Origin: Litorivicinus sp.
GTDB taxonomy: Bacteria > Pseudomonadota > Gammaproteobacteria > Pseudomonadales > Litorivicinaceae
Direction: 5' to 3'
Assembly: GCA_018401755.1 (NCBI GenBank)
Contig: JAGYKJ010000007.1
Location: 124,001 to 188,000 of the forward strand
Length of the DNA: 64,000 nucleotides
The notes under the pieces were generated by a model that saw only the letters and a program-made list of their open reading frames with translations, searched no databases and had not been told where the DNA came from. Positions 1 to 9,278 of this stretch are shown in pieces. Positions within the stretch are counted from its first letter, which is position 1; each line of letters begins with the position of its first letter. The position numbers and the translations under genes are program-made.

Positions 1-1
1 G

Positions 2-700
2 ATTTGTCCGCTGTTATATCTCAGTTTGCCGCGTTTGACGTTACCCCAGCAGGAGAAGACCAGCCGGATGGACGCGCTGTTGGGTGGACTCGTCTATCTG
101 AAGAGGAGCCCGGTGGTTCTTGGGTCGCTCGGATTGGATCTTGTGGCTGTTTTGTTTGGATCCGTCATCGCACTGTTACCTGTGTTTGCCGTCGATGTGC
201 TGGGAGCCGATGCAGATGGGCTGGGGATTTTACGTGCGATGCCAGCAGTCGGTTCGGTGTTAGTTGGACTGATACTGACGCGATCTGCGCCGATGGAGCG
301 GGTGGGGCATAAATTATTCGTGGTCCTTGTGCTGTTTGCGATGAGTATTCTGGTGTTTGGTCTGTCGACGTCGTTTTGGTTGAGCTGCTTGGCACTGTTT
401 GTCTACGGTGCGGTTGACATGGTCAGTGTGAACATTCGTATGTCCCTGGTGCAATTGGCGACGCCAGATGCGCTGCGTGGACGTGTGAATACCGTGAACT
501 CTCTTTTTACCGCGTCCTCCAATCATTTGGGGGCGTTTCGTGCGGGATCTGTGGCAGCTTGGATTGGACCGGTTCCCGCAGTGCTCGTTGGTGGTGCCAT
601 GGCGATGGCAGTTGCTATTGGTGGTTGGTATCTATTTCCGTCGATTCGTCGCTTGAATCGTGTTCAAGATGTGGGAGAACAACATGCGCCTCAGCAGTGA
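2..700 (+). CDS. MFS transporter, C-terminal part (5' truncated by window edge)
   Basis: The reading frame is open from the first bases of the window, so this is the C-terminal part of a larger membrane protein. It shows about six hydrophobic segments in about 230 residues, with basic loops between them (for example TRSAPMERVGHK), and ends in a short polar tail. The layout, including the PDALRGRVNTVNSLF loop, resembles the second half of MFS_3/EntS-type exporters; that loop type is common in this family. An ABC-2 permease gene follows and overlaps its 3' end by 17 bp, so the two are probably co-transcribed. The substrate cannot be inferred. Confidence 0.8.
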   Translation: MCPLLYLSLPRLTLPQQEKTSRMDALLGGLVYLKRSPVVLGSLGLDLVAVLFGSVIALLPVFAVDVLGADADGLGILRAMPAVGSVLVGLILTRSAPMERVGHKLFVVLVLFAMSILVFGLSTSFWLSCLALFVYGAVDMVSVNIRMSLVQLATPDALRGRVNTVNSLFTASSNHLGAFRAGSVAAWIGPVPAVLVGGAMAMAVAIGGWYLFPSIRRLNRVQDVGEQHAPQQ

Positions 701-1502
701 CGGTCTTGCACCGCCCCGTCCAATAGACTCTACCTGGCAGCTGGCTTGGACAGGGGGATACACCATCGTCCGGACTGAGGTGCGTCGATTTATGCGGATT
801 TGGGTACAAACCCTGGTTCCACCTGCCATTACCATGCTGTTGTATCTATTCATTTTTGGGTCAATCATCGGCGCGCGTGTCGGCTCCATCGGGGAGTGGC
901 CTTATGTCACCTTCATTGGTCCCGGCATTATTGCGATGGCATTGATCAATAACGCCTATGCCAACGTGTCGAGCTCTTTTTTTAGTGCCAAGAATCATCG
1001 GTATTACGAAGAGATGTTCGTGACCCCCTTGCCCAGTAGTGCCATTACCGCTGGATATGTGATGGGCGGGGTGTTGCGTGGACTCTTGGTCGCCGTCATT
1101 GTGACTCTTGTGGTACGGGCATTTACACCGATTCCGCTGCATTCACCCGGGGTGTTGATCATCGTCTCGATCCTCACCGCATGGATCTTTGCAACCCTCG
1201 GATTTATGAATGCGTTGCTGGCGCGCAATCATGACGATGCCAATTGGGTCAGCAATTTTGTGCTGTTGCCAATGACCTATTTGGGTGGCGTATTTTTCCC
1301 GATGTCCTATCTGCCCGATGTGATTGAGCCGATCGCGAGTTTGAACCCTATTTTGTTGGTGGTGACCTCCTTCCGCTATGCGGTATTGGGGGTCGGTGCG
1401 GAGCAGGTCTGGGTTAACTTGGGTATTTTGGCGATTTTGACCACAGTGATCTTTAGTCTCGCTGCCTGGATGTTGCATCGCCGGATTGGTCTGAGCGCAT
1501 AA
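684..1502 (+). CDS. ABC-2 type transporter permease (YadH/NodJ-like)
   Basis: A 272-residue integral membrane protein with six hydrophobic segments, typical of ABC-2 permeases such as YadH. Features seen are an amphipathic N-terminus (RTEVRRFMRIWVQTL), the conserved central YYEEMFVTPL segment and the LNPILLVVTSFRY stretch near the last helices. An in-frame GTG at 660 and ATG at 669 exist, but GGGAG lies six bases before the ATG at 684, so I chose that start. Such permeases pair with a separate ATPase (YadG in E. coli). None is seen next to it here, so the ATPase may lie upstream of the window or elsewhere. Substrate unknown. Confidence 0.85.
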   Translation: MRLSSDGLAPPRPIDSTWQLAWTGGYTIVRTEVRRFMRIWVQTLVPPAITMLLYLFIFGSIIGARVGSIGEWPYVTFIGPGIIAMALINNAYANVSSSFFSAKNHRYYEEMFVTPLPSSAITAGYVMGGVLRGLLVAVIVTLVVRAFTPIPLHSPGVLIIVSILTAWIFATLGFMNALLARNHDDANWVSNFVLLPMTYLGGVFFPMSYLPDVIEPIASLNPILLVVTSFRYAVLGVGAEQVWVNLGILAILTTVIFSLAAWMLHRRIGLSA

Positions 1503-1553
1503 TGGGCGATACCGATATGGGTATGGGATGCCAAAAAAGTCCGGGAGTGAGTC

Positions 1554-2300
1554 ATGATTGAGTATGTGATTTCGCCTGAGCCTCAGGTCAGTCTTGCTGT
1601 GATTGGAGAGCGTCGGCGATTCCCTGTTCGTCGTATTTTTTGCGTGGGCCGAAACTATGCGGCGCACGCCCGTGAGATGGGCCAAGATCCGGATCGTGAG
1701 CCGCCATTTTTCTTCACCAAGCCGGCCTCCTCGATTGTGCCAGAGGGTGTCGATATTCCCTATCCGCCGCAAACAGCAGAGTTTCATTTTGAGGCGGAGT
1801 TGGTTATCGCGATTGGTCAGGAGGCGATTGCCTGTTCAGTTGCGCACGCGCGTGATTGCATTTATGGGGTTGCGATTGGGAATGATTTAACCCGACGCGA
1901 TCTGCAATCTAAGGCAAAGGACAAGGGGCAACCTTGGGATTGGGGCAAAGGTTTTGATCACTCGGCGGTGTGTGGGCCGATTCATCCGGTCGCAACAGTG
2001 GCGGATCTCTCGAGGGGGCGGATCGAATTACAACTCAATGGCCAGGTGAAGCAAGAAGGTGATTTGGCAGATCTCATCTGGTCGGTTGATGAAGTCATCT
2101 CGATTATCTCGCAGAGCATGGCATTGCGACCGGGAGATTTGATTTACACCGGAACACCGGCAGGTGTTGGCCCAATGCAGGTGGGTGATGTAGTGCAGAT
2201 TTCGATTGACGGTCTTGGCGCAATTGAGCACACCATAGTGGCGCCAGATGCTCGCTTTCAGTCCACCAATGAGGGCTCTGGCACAATCTCGATCAGTTGA
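1554..2300 (+). CDS. Fumarylacetoacetate hydrolase family protein (fumarylpyruvate hydrolase-like)
   Basis: A 248-residue FAH-superfamily enzyme. The signature elements are visible: FCVGRNYAAHA near the N-terminus, FFFTKPASS, the metal-binding FHFEAELVIAIG segment (Glu residues), GNDLTRRDLQ, KGFDHSAVCGP and the C-terminal LIYTGTPAGVGPM loop. The family cleaves C-C bonds in acylpyruvates or isomerises/hydrolyses ring-cleavage products of aromatic catabolism. Size and motif spacing fit single-domain fumarylpyruvate or acylpyruvate hydrolases. GGGAGTGAGTC precedes the ATG. No other aromatic-degradation genes are nearby, so the physiological substrate is uncertain. Its last 43 bp overlap the convergent sugar dehydrogenase gene. 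Confidence 0.85.
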   Translation: MIEYVISPEPQVSLAVIGERRRFPVRRIFCVGRNYAAHAREMGQDPDREPPFFFTKPASSIVPEGVDIPYPPQTAEFHFEAELVIAIGQEAIACSVAHARDCIYGVAIGNDLTRRDLQSKAKDKGQPWDWGKGFDHSAVCGPIHPVATVADLSRGRIELQLNGQVKQEGDLADLIWSVDEVISIISQSMALRPGDLIYTGTPAGVGPMQVGDVVQISIDGLGAIEHTIVAPDARFQSTNEGSGTISIS

Positions 2301-3367
2301 CCCCGGGGTCCGTCAGTGAGCACGTAGAGTCCTCCGTCTGGCCCGGTTCGGACATCCCGGATTCGACCCAGCTTATTTTCAAAGAGCCGCTCGCTGGCAA
2401 TCACCCGTTGGCTATCATCGAGTTGCAAACGAACCAGATGCTGCCCGCGGAGCGCGCCCAAAAATACCTGGCCAGTCCACTGAGCGAGCCGATTGCCTGT
2501 GTAGTAGGTCATTCCTGATGGGGCAATCGAAGGTACCCAGATGGTTTTTGGCTGCTCCATACCCGGCTTTTCAGTGCCCTCACCGATGGGAGTTCCGAGC
2601 CCATAGTTGCGTCCATAGGTAATGACTGGCCAACCGTAATTCTTACCGGCCTGCGTGAGGTTGAGCTCATCGCCGCCTTGAGGGCCATGCTCATGAGTCC
2701 ATAATGCGCCTGTGTCTGGGTGACGGAATGCACCTTGAATATTGCGGTGGCCAATTGAGAAGAGTTCAGGGCGGGCGCCAGTCACCGTGCGATAGGGATT
2801 GTCCTCTGGAATCCGACCGTCGGTATGCAAGCGAATCACGCTTCCTGCGTGATCATCAAGTCGCTGTGCCCGATCTTGGTCGCCACGATCGCCGAGGGTC
2901 AGCCACAGCAGGTCATCCCGCTCAAACACAATGCGACTGCCGAAGTGTCGTCCACCAGACGACTTGGGGGTCATTGCGAACAGGCGAGTCAGCTCTTGGA
3001 GCTCTGCATTGACCAATCGCGCACGCCACAGTTCTGTTCCAATCTGTCCGCCTTGTCCAGCAGTAAGACTGAAATAGATCCAGCGGTTGGTCGAAAATTG
3101 AGGATCGACGGCAACATCTAACAGACCGCCTTGGCCAATTGCGGCAATCGGTGGCAGTCCTGTGACCTCCTGTCGCGTTCCAGTCTGCAGATCGATCCGC
3201 AGTAAACGACCGGGGCGCTCTGTGATTAATACCACCTCGGAGTCGATCCATGCGACAGCCCAGGGGGAATTCAGATCACTGACGCGGACCTGGGTGCTGG
3301 GCTGTAACGCCAGTACTGACGATTGATAGAGACACCCCAGAAGGAAAGTGAGCAAGACGCTACGCAT
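2258..3367 (-). CDS. PQQ-dependent aldose sugar dehydrogenase-like protein (YliI/GSDH family)
   Basis: 369 residues. The N-terminus is a signal peptide (MRSVLLTFLLGCLYQSSVLA), so the protein is periplasmic. Beta-propeller motifs of soluble glucose/aldose dehydrogenases follow: PWAVAWI, ITERPGRLLRID, GQGGLLDVAVDP, SGGRHFGSRIVF, LGDRGDQDRAQ, FSIGHRNIQGA, EHGPQGGDELN and KNYGWPVITYG. These correspond to the PQQ- and Ca-binding loops of the family. The open frame extends upstream, but GGAGGT nine bases before 3367 and the signal peptide fix the start there. It would oxidise aldose sugars with PQQ as cofactor. No PQQ biosynthesis genes are in the window. It converges on and overlaps the preceding hydrolase gene. 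Confidence 0.88.
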   Translation of the reverse strand: MRSVLLTFLLGCLYQSSVLALQPSTQVRVSDLNSPWAVAWIDSEVVLITERPGRLLRIDLQTGTRQEVTGLPPIAAIGQGGLLDVAVDPQFSTNRWIYFSLTAGQGGQIGTELWRARLVNAELQELTRLFAMTPKSSGGRHFGSRIVFERDDLLWLTLGDRGDQDRAQRLDDHAGSVIRLHTDGRIPEDNPYRTVTGARPELFSIGHRNIQGAFRHPDTGALWTHEHGPQGGDELNLTQAGKNYGWPVITYGRNYGLGTPIGEGTEKPGMEQPKTIWVPSIAPSGMTYYTGNRLAQWTGQVFLGALRGQHLVRLQLDDSQRVIASERLFENKLGRIRDVRTGPDGGLYVLTDGPRGQLIEIVPEPSLVD

Positions 3368-3476
3368 TGATGTGACCTCCATGGCAAGATGTTGGGACGG
3401 ATGTCGAAGAAGCCAAGCATTATCGATTGTGATGCATTGGCTCAGTATGGCTCGAATCAAGTTGAGAGGATGACGT

Positions 3477-3800
3477 ATGAAGCGATGGATCATGATTGGC
3501 TTATTGGGTGTCGGCTTAGGTGGTTGCTCAATGGTTCCGATTGAGCAGATGAATACAGGCTTGGATCGTGCGTTGGGCCAACCCGTTGCACGCGTGACAG
3601 AGGCACTTGGACAACCCGATGAGGTGGCGCGTGAGTCAGATCGGGTGAAGTATCGGTGGTATGCACCGCATCATGTGCAACCTTGTTCAGTCGAGGTCTG
3701 GGTGGATAGCCAGCAAGTGGTTCGAAAGACCAGCTGGTCCGGGTATGTAGGCTCCTGTGAGGCCTATGCCAGCGGGTTATCTCGAGTGTATCCGAACTGA
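3477..3800 (+). CDS. Small outer-membrane-type lipoprotein, function unknown
   Basis: 107 residues with a lipoprotein signal peptide: positively charged MKRW, a hydrophobic core and a lipobox LGGC at about residues 14-17. The mature part has a short repeat-like turn (LGQPVARVTEALGQPDEV) reminiscent of the SmpA/OmlA (BamE-like) fold, where a GxPxxxV turn is typical, and two further cysteines that could pair. AGAGG precedes the ATG. It is divergent from the sugar dehydrogenase gene across about 110 bp. I do not recognise a specific family. Confidence 0.65.
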   Translation: MKRWIMIGLLGVGLGGCSMVPIEQMNTGLDRALGQPVARVTEALGQPDEVARESDRVKYRWYAPHHVQPCSVEVWVDSQQVVRKTSWSGYVGSCEAYASGLSRVYPN

Positions 3801-3915
3801 GGATCGAATTGGTTTTGACTCGCTGAACACCCTCGGGCTCGCATATACTGCGTGCCCGGGTCATGGATGACAGGCGATTCCCTTCGCCATCTGGCCTGTC
3901 TGTGTTGGATGGATC

Positions 3916-4965
3916 ATGGATCAAACGGTGTCTTGGCGCGCTGAGCTGCGAACCCATGGGTTGATGGGTTTTGGTGCGCTCATTTGGTGGGTGCTTGACC
4001 TTCCATTGGCGTGGATGCTCGGTCCTGCCACCGTCGGCCTCATATTCGCCATGCGTCAGCGGCCGGTCACCCGAGATCGATTTTTTGGTGATATCGGACG
4101 TGGGCTGCTTGGCGTTGCCATCGGAGCGACGATGACCGGGCAGCATTTTATCTGGATGGCGGCACACCCAGAACTGATGGTCGGGCTAGTTATCTACGTT
4201 GGACTTGCTGGGTTCGTCGGGTTCCTATGGCTCTACCGAGTCTGTCGATGGGATGCGACGACCGCGTGGTTTTCCGCATTCCCAGGTGGCCTGTCGGAAA
4301 TGATTGCGAGTGCTCAGCACTTCGGTGGGAATGTATCTCGGGTTGCGCTTGCCCATTCCTTGCGGGTTTTCTGTCTTGTGGCCGGTGCCTCAGTCGTGAG
4401 TCGATTGTTTGCAGGTGTGAATACCGGTGACTTGAGTTTTGGTGAAGTGAGTTGGGCGATTCAGCCATGGACCGCAGTAGCGATCCTTTCCGGTATTTGG
4501 TTGGGGCGGCGACTGAAGGTTCCTGCGCCAACCTTTATGGGGCCACTTATCGTCAGCCTGGCACTGAATTTAATCTTCGATATCATATTAAGACTTCCCG
4601 ATATCCTAATGATTATTGGTCAGTATTTGATAGGGTGGAGTATTGCGGCTCGGTTTATTGGGGTGACGCGTGACGAAGTGGTTCGGACCCTGAGGCAGGT
4701 ATTTGTCTCGCTTTTATCCATGGTCCCCATCTGGTTCGGCGTCGCTTTTGCACTCGATGCCTGGACCGAGGTGGATTTGCAAAGTTTGATTTTAGGGTTC
4801 GCACCGGGTGGGCAGGCTGAGGTCGCACTCTTAGCGATCGCCATGGATGCGAATATGGCGGTTGTCATGTTGTTGCATGTATTTCGGGTTTTTTTGATCA
4901 TTACATTTGGCTCGATGTTATTCGTGGTGATTCGTAACCGCTTGCGTCGCGCACTTCCTGACTAG
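3916..4965 (+). CDS. AbrB-family membrane protein (duplicated AbrB/AmoA-type domain)
   Basis: 349 residues, almost entirely hydrophobic with about ten membrane segments. Two related halves each carry a W-x-LG/LGP plus glycine-rich signature: WMLGPATVGLIFAMRQRPV near residue 35 and a second copy beginning VPAPTFMGPLIVSLAL. AFPGGLSEMIASAQHFGGN and FAPGGQAEVALLAIAMDAN are the paired P-G-G-x-x-E motifs characteristic of this family (Pfam AmoA/AbrB). Members are proposed regulators or transporters in ammonia-oxidation or other contexts, but no biochemical role is firm. A possible -10 (TATACT, 3844-3849) lies upstream, but no good -35 was found. It is followed by the Pho box of ugpB and is probably a separate unit. 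Confidence 0.85.
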   Translation: MDQTVSWRAELRTHGLMGFGALIWWVLDLPLAWMLGPATVGLIFAMRQRPVTRDRFFGDIGRGLLGVAIGATMTGQHFIWMAAHPELMVGLVIYVGLAGFVGFLWLYRVCRWDATTAWFSAFPGGLSEMIASAQHFGGNVSRVALAHSLRVFCLVAGASVVSRLFAGVNTGDLSFGEVSWAIQPWTAVAILSGIWLGRRLKVPAPTFMGPLIVSLALNLIFDIILRLPDILMIIGQYLIGWSIAARFIGVTRDEVVRTLRQVFVSLLSMVPIWFGVAFALDAWTEVDLQSLILGFAPGGQAEVALLAIAMDANMAVVMLLHVFRVFLIITFGSMLFVVIRNRLRRALPD

Positions 4966-4982
4966 GATCGCAACTGATCAAT

Positions 4983-5011
4983 TTGTGACAATCCTGTCAT
5001 TTTTTTGTCAC
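4983..5011 (+). promoter_or_regulatory. Pho box (three 11-bp-phased repeats) upstream of ugpB
   Basis: Three 7-mers at exact 11-bp spacing: TTGTGAC (4983-4989), CTGTCAT (4994-5000) and TTGTCAC (5005-5011), separated by AATC and TTTT. The last two match the E. coli Pho-box consensus CTGTCAT-N4-CTGTCAT with two mismatches. The site lies 75 bp before the ugpB ATG and points towards it. PhoB control of ugp is established in enteric bacteria. The AT-rich stretch after 5015 could hold the -10. Confidence 0.85.
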
Positions 5012-5086
5012 CAAATATTCAATAAACAGTCCCAATCATGTCATCGAGAGTTTGTACCTTCTGCCCACTATTTCGGAGGGCGACCC

Positions 5087-6397
5087 ATGTTCAAACAACT
5101 GATGTCTGTTGCGACCATTTTGGCAGCAACAACCGCATATGCTGGCGGCCATAGTGCTGCAACTGAAATCACACTCTGGCACGCCATGGGCGGTCAGTTA
5201 GGCGAGATCACCAACGAGCTCGCGAATCGCTTCAATGCAAGCCAAAGTGACTACAAACTCACACCGGTCTATAAAGGTGGCTATGAAGACACCATGACTG
5301 CAGGCATCGCTGCTTTTCGTGCGAAGCAACAGCCACACGTGATTCAAATCTTCGATGCTGGCGCGGCGACGATTATTAACGCCAAGGGCGCCGTATTGCC
5401 TGTTGAGGATCTGCTAAATCAATATGGGGTTGGTTTCGATGCCAACAACTACATCGCGGGTGTCCGGAACTTTTATGCAGACAACGCCGGTACGATGGTT
5501 GGGATGCCGTTCAACAGCTCTACACCTGTCCTGTATTACAATAAAGAAGCGTTCACCAAGGCCGGCCTGACATTGCCACCGGCGACTTGGGAAGATTTTG
5601 AGACACGCGTTGCACCTGCTTTGAAGAAGGCGGGATATGTGGCGTTAGCGCAGTCACACACACCTTGGATCTTCTCAGAAAACTTCCATTCGCGTCACAA
5701 TCTTCAGATGGCGACTGCCAATAACGGTTTTGGTGGATTGAATGCGGAAATCCTTTACAACAATCCTGCCATGCAAACTCACTTCCAGAAGCTTGTTGAT
5801 TGGCAGAAAGAAGGGTTCTACAAGTACTACGGCCGTGCTTGGGGTGATAACCAGGCACCTTTCGCGGCGGGCGAAGTCGCCATGTGGTTGGGATCGTCGG
5901 GCTCTTTTGGGGGCTTAAAGCAAGCCGCTAAGTTTGAGTTCGGCACAACCTATCTGCCATATTGGGCAGCGATTACGAACGAGCCCACAGGGACCTTCAT
6001 TGGTGGCGCGGCATTGTTTGCGATGTCAGGTCATGACAAGAAAGCATATGAGGGTGTCGCTAAGTTTTTCGAATTCTTGACTAATCCTGAGATTCAGTTC
6101 TATTGGCATCGTGAAACTGGCTATGTGCCAATTACCAATGCATCGTATGAGCTTGCCAAGTCATCTGGCTATTACAAAGAAAATCCCGATGCGGAAGTTG
6201 GAATCCAGCAATTGAACTTGCCTGTGGGCGACTGGAGTAAGGGTTACCAGCTGGGCTTTTACGTACAAGTACGCGAAGTCATGTACGGTGAGTACGACAA
6301 GCTATTTTCGGGCCAGCAAGACGTGAAGACGACCTTTGCGAATATTGAAAAGGGCGGCAATGAGTTGCTGCGCCGGTTTGAAAAGACGTATCAGTAA
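5087..6397 (+). CDS. ugpB: sn-glycerol-3-phosphate ABC transporter, periplasmic binding protein UgpB
   Basis: 436 residues with a signal peptide ending at ATTAYA-GG. The mature protein is a family 1 extracellular solute-binding protein with the UgpB-typical start ITLWHAMGGQLGEITNELANRFN, here read in two parts: ITLWHAMGGQ and LGEITNELANRFN. Further UgpB-like elements are YKGGYEDTMTAGIAAFR, VIQIFDAGAAT, MPFNSSTPVLYYNKEAF and WQKEGFYKYYGR. The frame is open further upstream, but GGAGGG six bases before 5087 and the signal peptide set the start. It delivers glycerol-3-phosphate or glycerophosphodiesters to UgpAE. It is first in an operon with ugpA, ugpE and ugpC and lies behind a strong Pho box, so expression on phosphate starvation is expected. 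Confidence 0.95.
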   Translation: MFKQLMSVATILAATTAYAGGHSAATEITLWHAMGGQLGEITNELANRFNASQSDYKLTPVYKGGYEDTMTAGIAAFRAKQQPHVIQIFDAGAATIINAKGAVLPVEDLLNQYGVGFDANNYIAGVRNFYADNAGTMVGMPFNSSTPVLYYNKEAFTKAGLTLPPATWEDFETRVAPALKKAGYVALAQSHTPWIFSENFHSRHNLQMATANNGFGGLNAEILYNNPAMQTHFQKLVDWQKEGFYKYYGRAWGDNQAPFAAGEVAMWLGSSGSFGGLKQAAKFEFGTTYLPYWAAITNEPTGTFIGGAALFAMSGHDKKAYEGVAKFFEFLTNPEIQFYWHRETGYVPITNASYELAKSSGYYKENPDAEVGIQQLNLPVGDWSKGYQLGFYVQVREVMYGEYDKLFSGQQDVKTTFANIEKGGNELLRRFEKTYQ

Positions 6398-6406
6398 GTA
6401 AGGTGA

Positions 6407-6430
6407 GGCTGGGGCATTATTGCCCCAGCC
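6407..6430 (+). terminator. Perfect hairpin between ugpB and ugpA
   Basis: A 10-bp perfect stem, GGCTGGGGCA (6407-6416) and TGCCCCAGCC (6421-6430), with a TTAT loop starts nine bases after the ugpB stop. There is no T-run, and ugpA starts eight bases later, so it is unlikely to be a strong terminator. Hairpins at this place in binding-protein operons commonly stabilise the upstream message and lower permease expression. The ugpA start region has only a weak ribosome-binding site. Confidence 0.7.
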
Positions 6431-6437
6431 AGCACTG

Positions 6438-7322
6438 ATGAAACGCGTTCAGTTCTCTCATTCGCCAATTCCCTATCTGTTTGTCTTGCCACAGATTCTG
6501 ATTATTGGCGTATTTTTTTTATGGCCGTCACTTGAAGCGTTTCGGTTATCGTTTTTTCTCGAGGATCCCTGGGGTCTTTCGAATCAGTTTGTGTGGTTTG
6601 AGAACTACATCACAATCTTCGAGGATCCGGACTACCAAAGTGTCTTTGGGTCCACGGTTGTGTTTTCGGTGGTGGTGACCTTTCTGTCCATTGGGATTGC
6701 GTTGCTGCTGGCCGTCAAGGTGGACGGTCTCTTACGTTTTTCGATGCAGTATCGCCCCTTACTGACCTGGGCATACGCGGTCGCACCGGCTGTTGCTGGC
6801 TTGGTTGCCCGCTTCCTCTACTCGCCGCAAATTGGACCGCTTTATGATTGGCTCAACGCCGGAACAGATGGATGGTTTGAGCCACGCCTTGATCCCATGG
6901 ATGCATGGTTGGTGCTGATTTCTGGGTCGGTTTGGAAACAAATTAGTGTGAACTTCATTTTCATACTCGCCGGTCTGCAGGCGATCCCTCGGACGGTACT
7001 TGAGGCAGCGCTTCTGGATAACCCCAATGGGGGGCGTCGATTCCTCTCCATCACGTTGCCACTGCTGGCTCCGACATTGTTCTTTTTATTAGTCATTAAT
7101 ATCAGCTATGCGGTGTTCGAGACCTTTGGTGTGATCGATACGGTGTATCCCTTTGGCCCACCTGCTGGCGCAGAAACGCTTGTCTATAAAGTCTATGTCG
7201 ATGGCTTTAAGGGGGCTGATCTCGGTGGATCGTCCGCGCAGTCCGTCATTCTGATGGTGATCGTACTTGCTTTGACAATGATTCAATTTAAATACATCGA
7301 AAAGCGGGTGCATTACACATGA
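6438..7322 (+). CDS. ugpA: Glycerol-3-phosphate ABC transporter permease UgpA
   Basis: 294 residues, against 295 for E. coli UgpA, with six hydrophobic segments. The EAA loop reads EAALLDNPNGG near residue 190, followed by FLSITLPLLAPTLFFLLV; the usual Gly after the Asp is replaced by Asn. The C-terminal half, with YAVFETFGVIDTVYP and VDGFKGADLGGSSAQSVILM, matches UgpA closely. A TTG at 6420 lies inside the hairpin, so the ATG at 6438 is the likely start. It forms the inner-membrane channel with UgpE and overlaps ugpE by four bases (ATGA). Confidence 0.94.
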   Translation: MKRVQFSHSPIPYLFVLPQILIIGVFFLWPSLEAFRLSFFLEDPWGLSNQFVWFENYITIFEDPDYQSVFGSTVVFSVVVTFLSIGIALLLAVKVDGLLRFSMQYRPLLTWAYAVAPAVAGLVARFLYSPQIGPLYDWLNAGTDGWFEPRLDPMDAWLVLISGSVWKQISVNFIFILAGLQAIPRTVLEAALLDNPNGGRRFLSITLPLLAPTLFFLLVINISYAVFETFGVIDTVYPFGPPAGAETLVYKVYVDGFKGADLGGSSAQSVILMVIVLALTMIQFKYIEKRVHYT

Positions 7323-8182
7323 ATGGATTTGCATATTGGTGGCACCGTACCCAGCCAGTTGATCACGCGATCTTGATCATTGGCGTACTGTTTCTTGCGC
7401 TACCGATCTGGATGATCTTTGCCTCCTCAGGCTATCCGCCTGAGTATTTGATTCAGAATGGAGTGCAGTTCTGGCCCGGAGATCAGTTGATTCAGACTTA
7501 CGATAGCGTGTTGCATGACAGACGTGGATTTACCCAACAGATCACTGCGACCCGGATGCTGATGAACAGCTTTATTTTAGGAATAGGGTTCGCAGTCGGA
7601 AAGATCGTAGTCTCGATGATGGCAGCCTATGCGATTGTCTACTTCCGATTCCCGCTCGCGAGCCTGCTATTTTGGTTAATTTTCTCCACATTGCTGTTAC
7701 CACTCGAGGTCCGGATAATTCCCTCTTATAAGGTGGTTGCCGACCTTGGATTGCTCAATAGCTACACTGGTTTGATCGTGCCCTTGATCGCCTCAGCAAC
7801 TGGAACATTCTTTTTCCGTCAATTTTTCCGATCGGTCCCTGAGGAGATTCTTGAGGCGGCTCGGCTTGATGGTGCAGGGCCTTGGAAGTTCTTTATCGAC
7901 ATTTTGGTACCTATCTCAAAAACGATGATTGCAGCGTTATTCATCATTATGTTTGTGGTGGGTTGGAATCAGTATCTTTGGCCGCTTCTCATGACCACCA
8001 ACGATGATTACGTGACCATCGTGTATGGCATCAAGTCGGTTATGCAAAATATCGATGAATCGCGTATTCCAGAATATAACCGTGGTTTCGCGTTGGCGAT
8101 TCTCGCGTTATTGCCACCGATTGGCGTGGTGTTGATTTTCCAAAAAATGTTTATCAAAGGATTGCTGGAGAGCGACAAGTAA
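7319..8182 (+). CDS. ugpE: Glycerol-3-phosphate ABC transporter permease UgpE
   Basis: 287 residues (E. coli UgpE has 281), six membrane segments, and a canonical EAA loop [20 protein letters not shown] near residue 180 that docks onto the ATPase UgpC. Other family marks are SSGYPPEYL in the first periplasmic loop, [20 protein letters not shown] and the C-terminal [10 protein letters not shown]. The start overlaps the ugpA stop (ATGA) and its stop overlaps the ugpC start (TAATG), so translation is coupled. Confidence 0.95.
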   Translation: MNGFAYWWHRTQPVDHAILIIGVLFLALPIWMIFASSGYPPEYLIQNGVQFWPGDQLIQTYDSVLHDRRGFTQQITATRMLMNSFILGIGFAVGKIVVSMMAAYAIVYFRFPLASLLFWLIFSTLLLPLEVRIIPSYKVVADLGLLNSYTGLIVPLIASATGTFFFRQFFRSVPEEILEAARLDGAGPWKFFIDILVPISKTMIAALFIIMFVVGWNQYLWPLLMTTNDDYVTIVYGIKSVMQNIDESRIPEYNRGFALAILALLPPIGVVLIFQKMFIKGLLESDK

Positions 8183-9198
8183 TGGCGCGTTTAGAATTGA
8201 CCAATATCAGCAAAGTCTTCGCTGGACAGACCCGTGCGGTTGATCGGGTCAGCCTCACTGTCGAGGATGGTGAGTTTGTGGCTTTGCTTGGTCCATCGGG
8301 ATGTGGGAAATCAACATTGCTCCGGATGATCGCAGGGCTTGAGACCCTCACAGAGGGACAGGTTGATTTGGCTGGTATGCGCTTGGATACCGTGCCGCCA
8401 TCCAAGCGTGATGTTGCGATGGTATTTCAGAACTATGCGCTCTATCCCCATATGACGGCATTCGGGAATATGGCCTATGCATTGAAGAACCGAGGAGTCA
8501 CCCGCGATGCGATTCGGGTCCGGGTCGAACAGGCAGCCCAGTTATTGCAGTTGACTGAGTTGTTAGATCGTAAACCCAGTCAATTGTCAGGTGGGCAACG
8601 CCAACGTGTGGCCATGGGCCGCGCACTTGTGCGAGAGCCACAGGTTTTTTTATTTGATGAGCCACTGTCGAATCTCGATGCGGCCTTGCGTGGTCAGATG
8701 CGTGTTGAAATTCGGCAGCTACAACGGACATTGAGGATCACCTCTGTGTTTGTGACGCATGATCAAATTGAAGCCATGACCATGGCGGATCGGTTGGCTG
8801 TCATGAATCAGGGACGCCTTGAGCAGTTTGGGACGCCGTTGGAGATTTATCATCGTCCGGCGACCCAGTTCGTCGCCTCATTCATTGGGTCGCCACCGAT
8901 GAACTTTCTCTCACCATCGCTGCTGCCAATCCCGTTGCCCGAGGGGACTGTGACAGTCGGCATTCGGCCCGAACATCTGACCGCTGAGGGCGCGCACAGA
9001 CTTCCCGCTGGACACTGTCTGTTAATTGAAGAATTAGGGTCGGAAGCGATCGTGCATGGGCAGTTACCGGATAATCAAATGATTTTGGTTCGGGTGGCCG
9101 GTGATCACCGGCGAGTGATTGGCGATTCCGTCGATGTCGGCTTTGATGTGCATCACTTGCATTGCTTCGATGCGCAAGGTCTGCGTGTTGAGCAGTAA
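8182..9198 (+). CDS. ugpC: Glycerol-3-phosphate ABC transporter ATP-binding protein UgpC
   Basis: 338 residues, a MalK/UgpC-type ATPase. Visible motifs: Walker [11 protein letters not shown]-loop [11 protein letters not shown], signature LSGGQRQR, Walker [14 protein letters not shown] and the switch histidine in [11 protein letters not shown]-terminal TOBE-like regulatory domain starts after about residue 235 ([12 protein letters not shown]). It energises glycerol-3-phosphate import. In E. coli UgpC can replace MalK, so it could conceivably also serve other family 1 transporters. It is the last gene of the ugp operon and is followed by a small GC hairpin. Confidence 0.95.
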   Translation: MARLELTNISKVFAGQTRAVDRVSLTVEDGEFVALLGPSGCGKSTLLRMIAGLETLTEGQVDLAGMRLDTVPPSKRDVAMVFQNYALYPHMTAFGNMAYALKNRGVTRDAIRVRVEQAAQLLQLTELLDRKPSQLSGGQRQRVAMGRALVREPQVFLFDEPLSNLDAALRGQMRVEIRQLQRTLRITSVFVTHDQIEAMTMADRLAVMNQGRLEQFGTPLEIYHRPATQFVASFIGSPPMNFLSPSLLPIPLPEGTVTVGIRPEHLTAEGAHRLPAGHCLLIEELGSEAIVHGQLPDNQMILVRVAGDHRRVIGDSVDVGFDVHHLHCFDAQGLRVEQ

Positions 9199-9213
9199 GC
9201 CGCCCGAGGCGGC
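9199..9213 (+). terminator. Short GC hairpin after ugpC
   Basis: GCCGCC (9199-9204), loop CGA, GGCGGC (9208-9213), starting at the ugpC stop codon. There is no clear T-run, so it may stop transcription weakly or protect the 3' end of the ugp message. Confidence 0.4.
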
Positions 9214-9278
9214 CGGTTGGTTCGCTGGTGTCAATATGATGATTGTTAGGCAGTCACTACAGACGCGCTTGAATCATG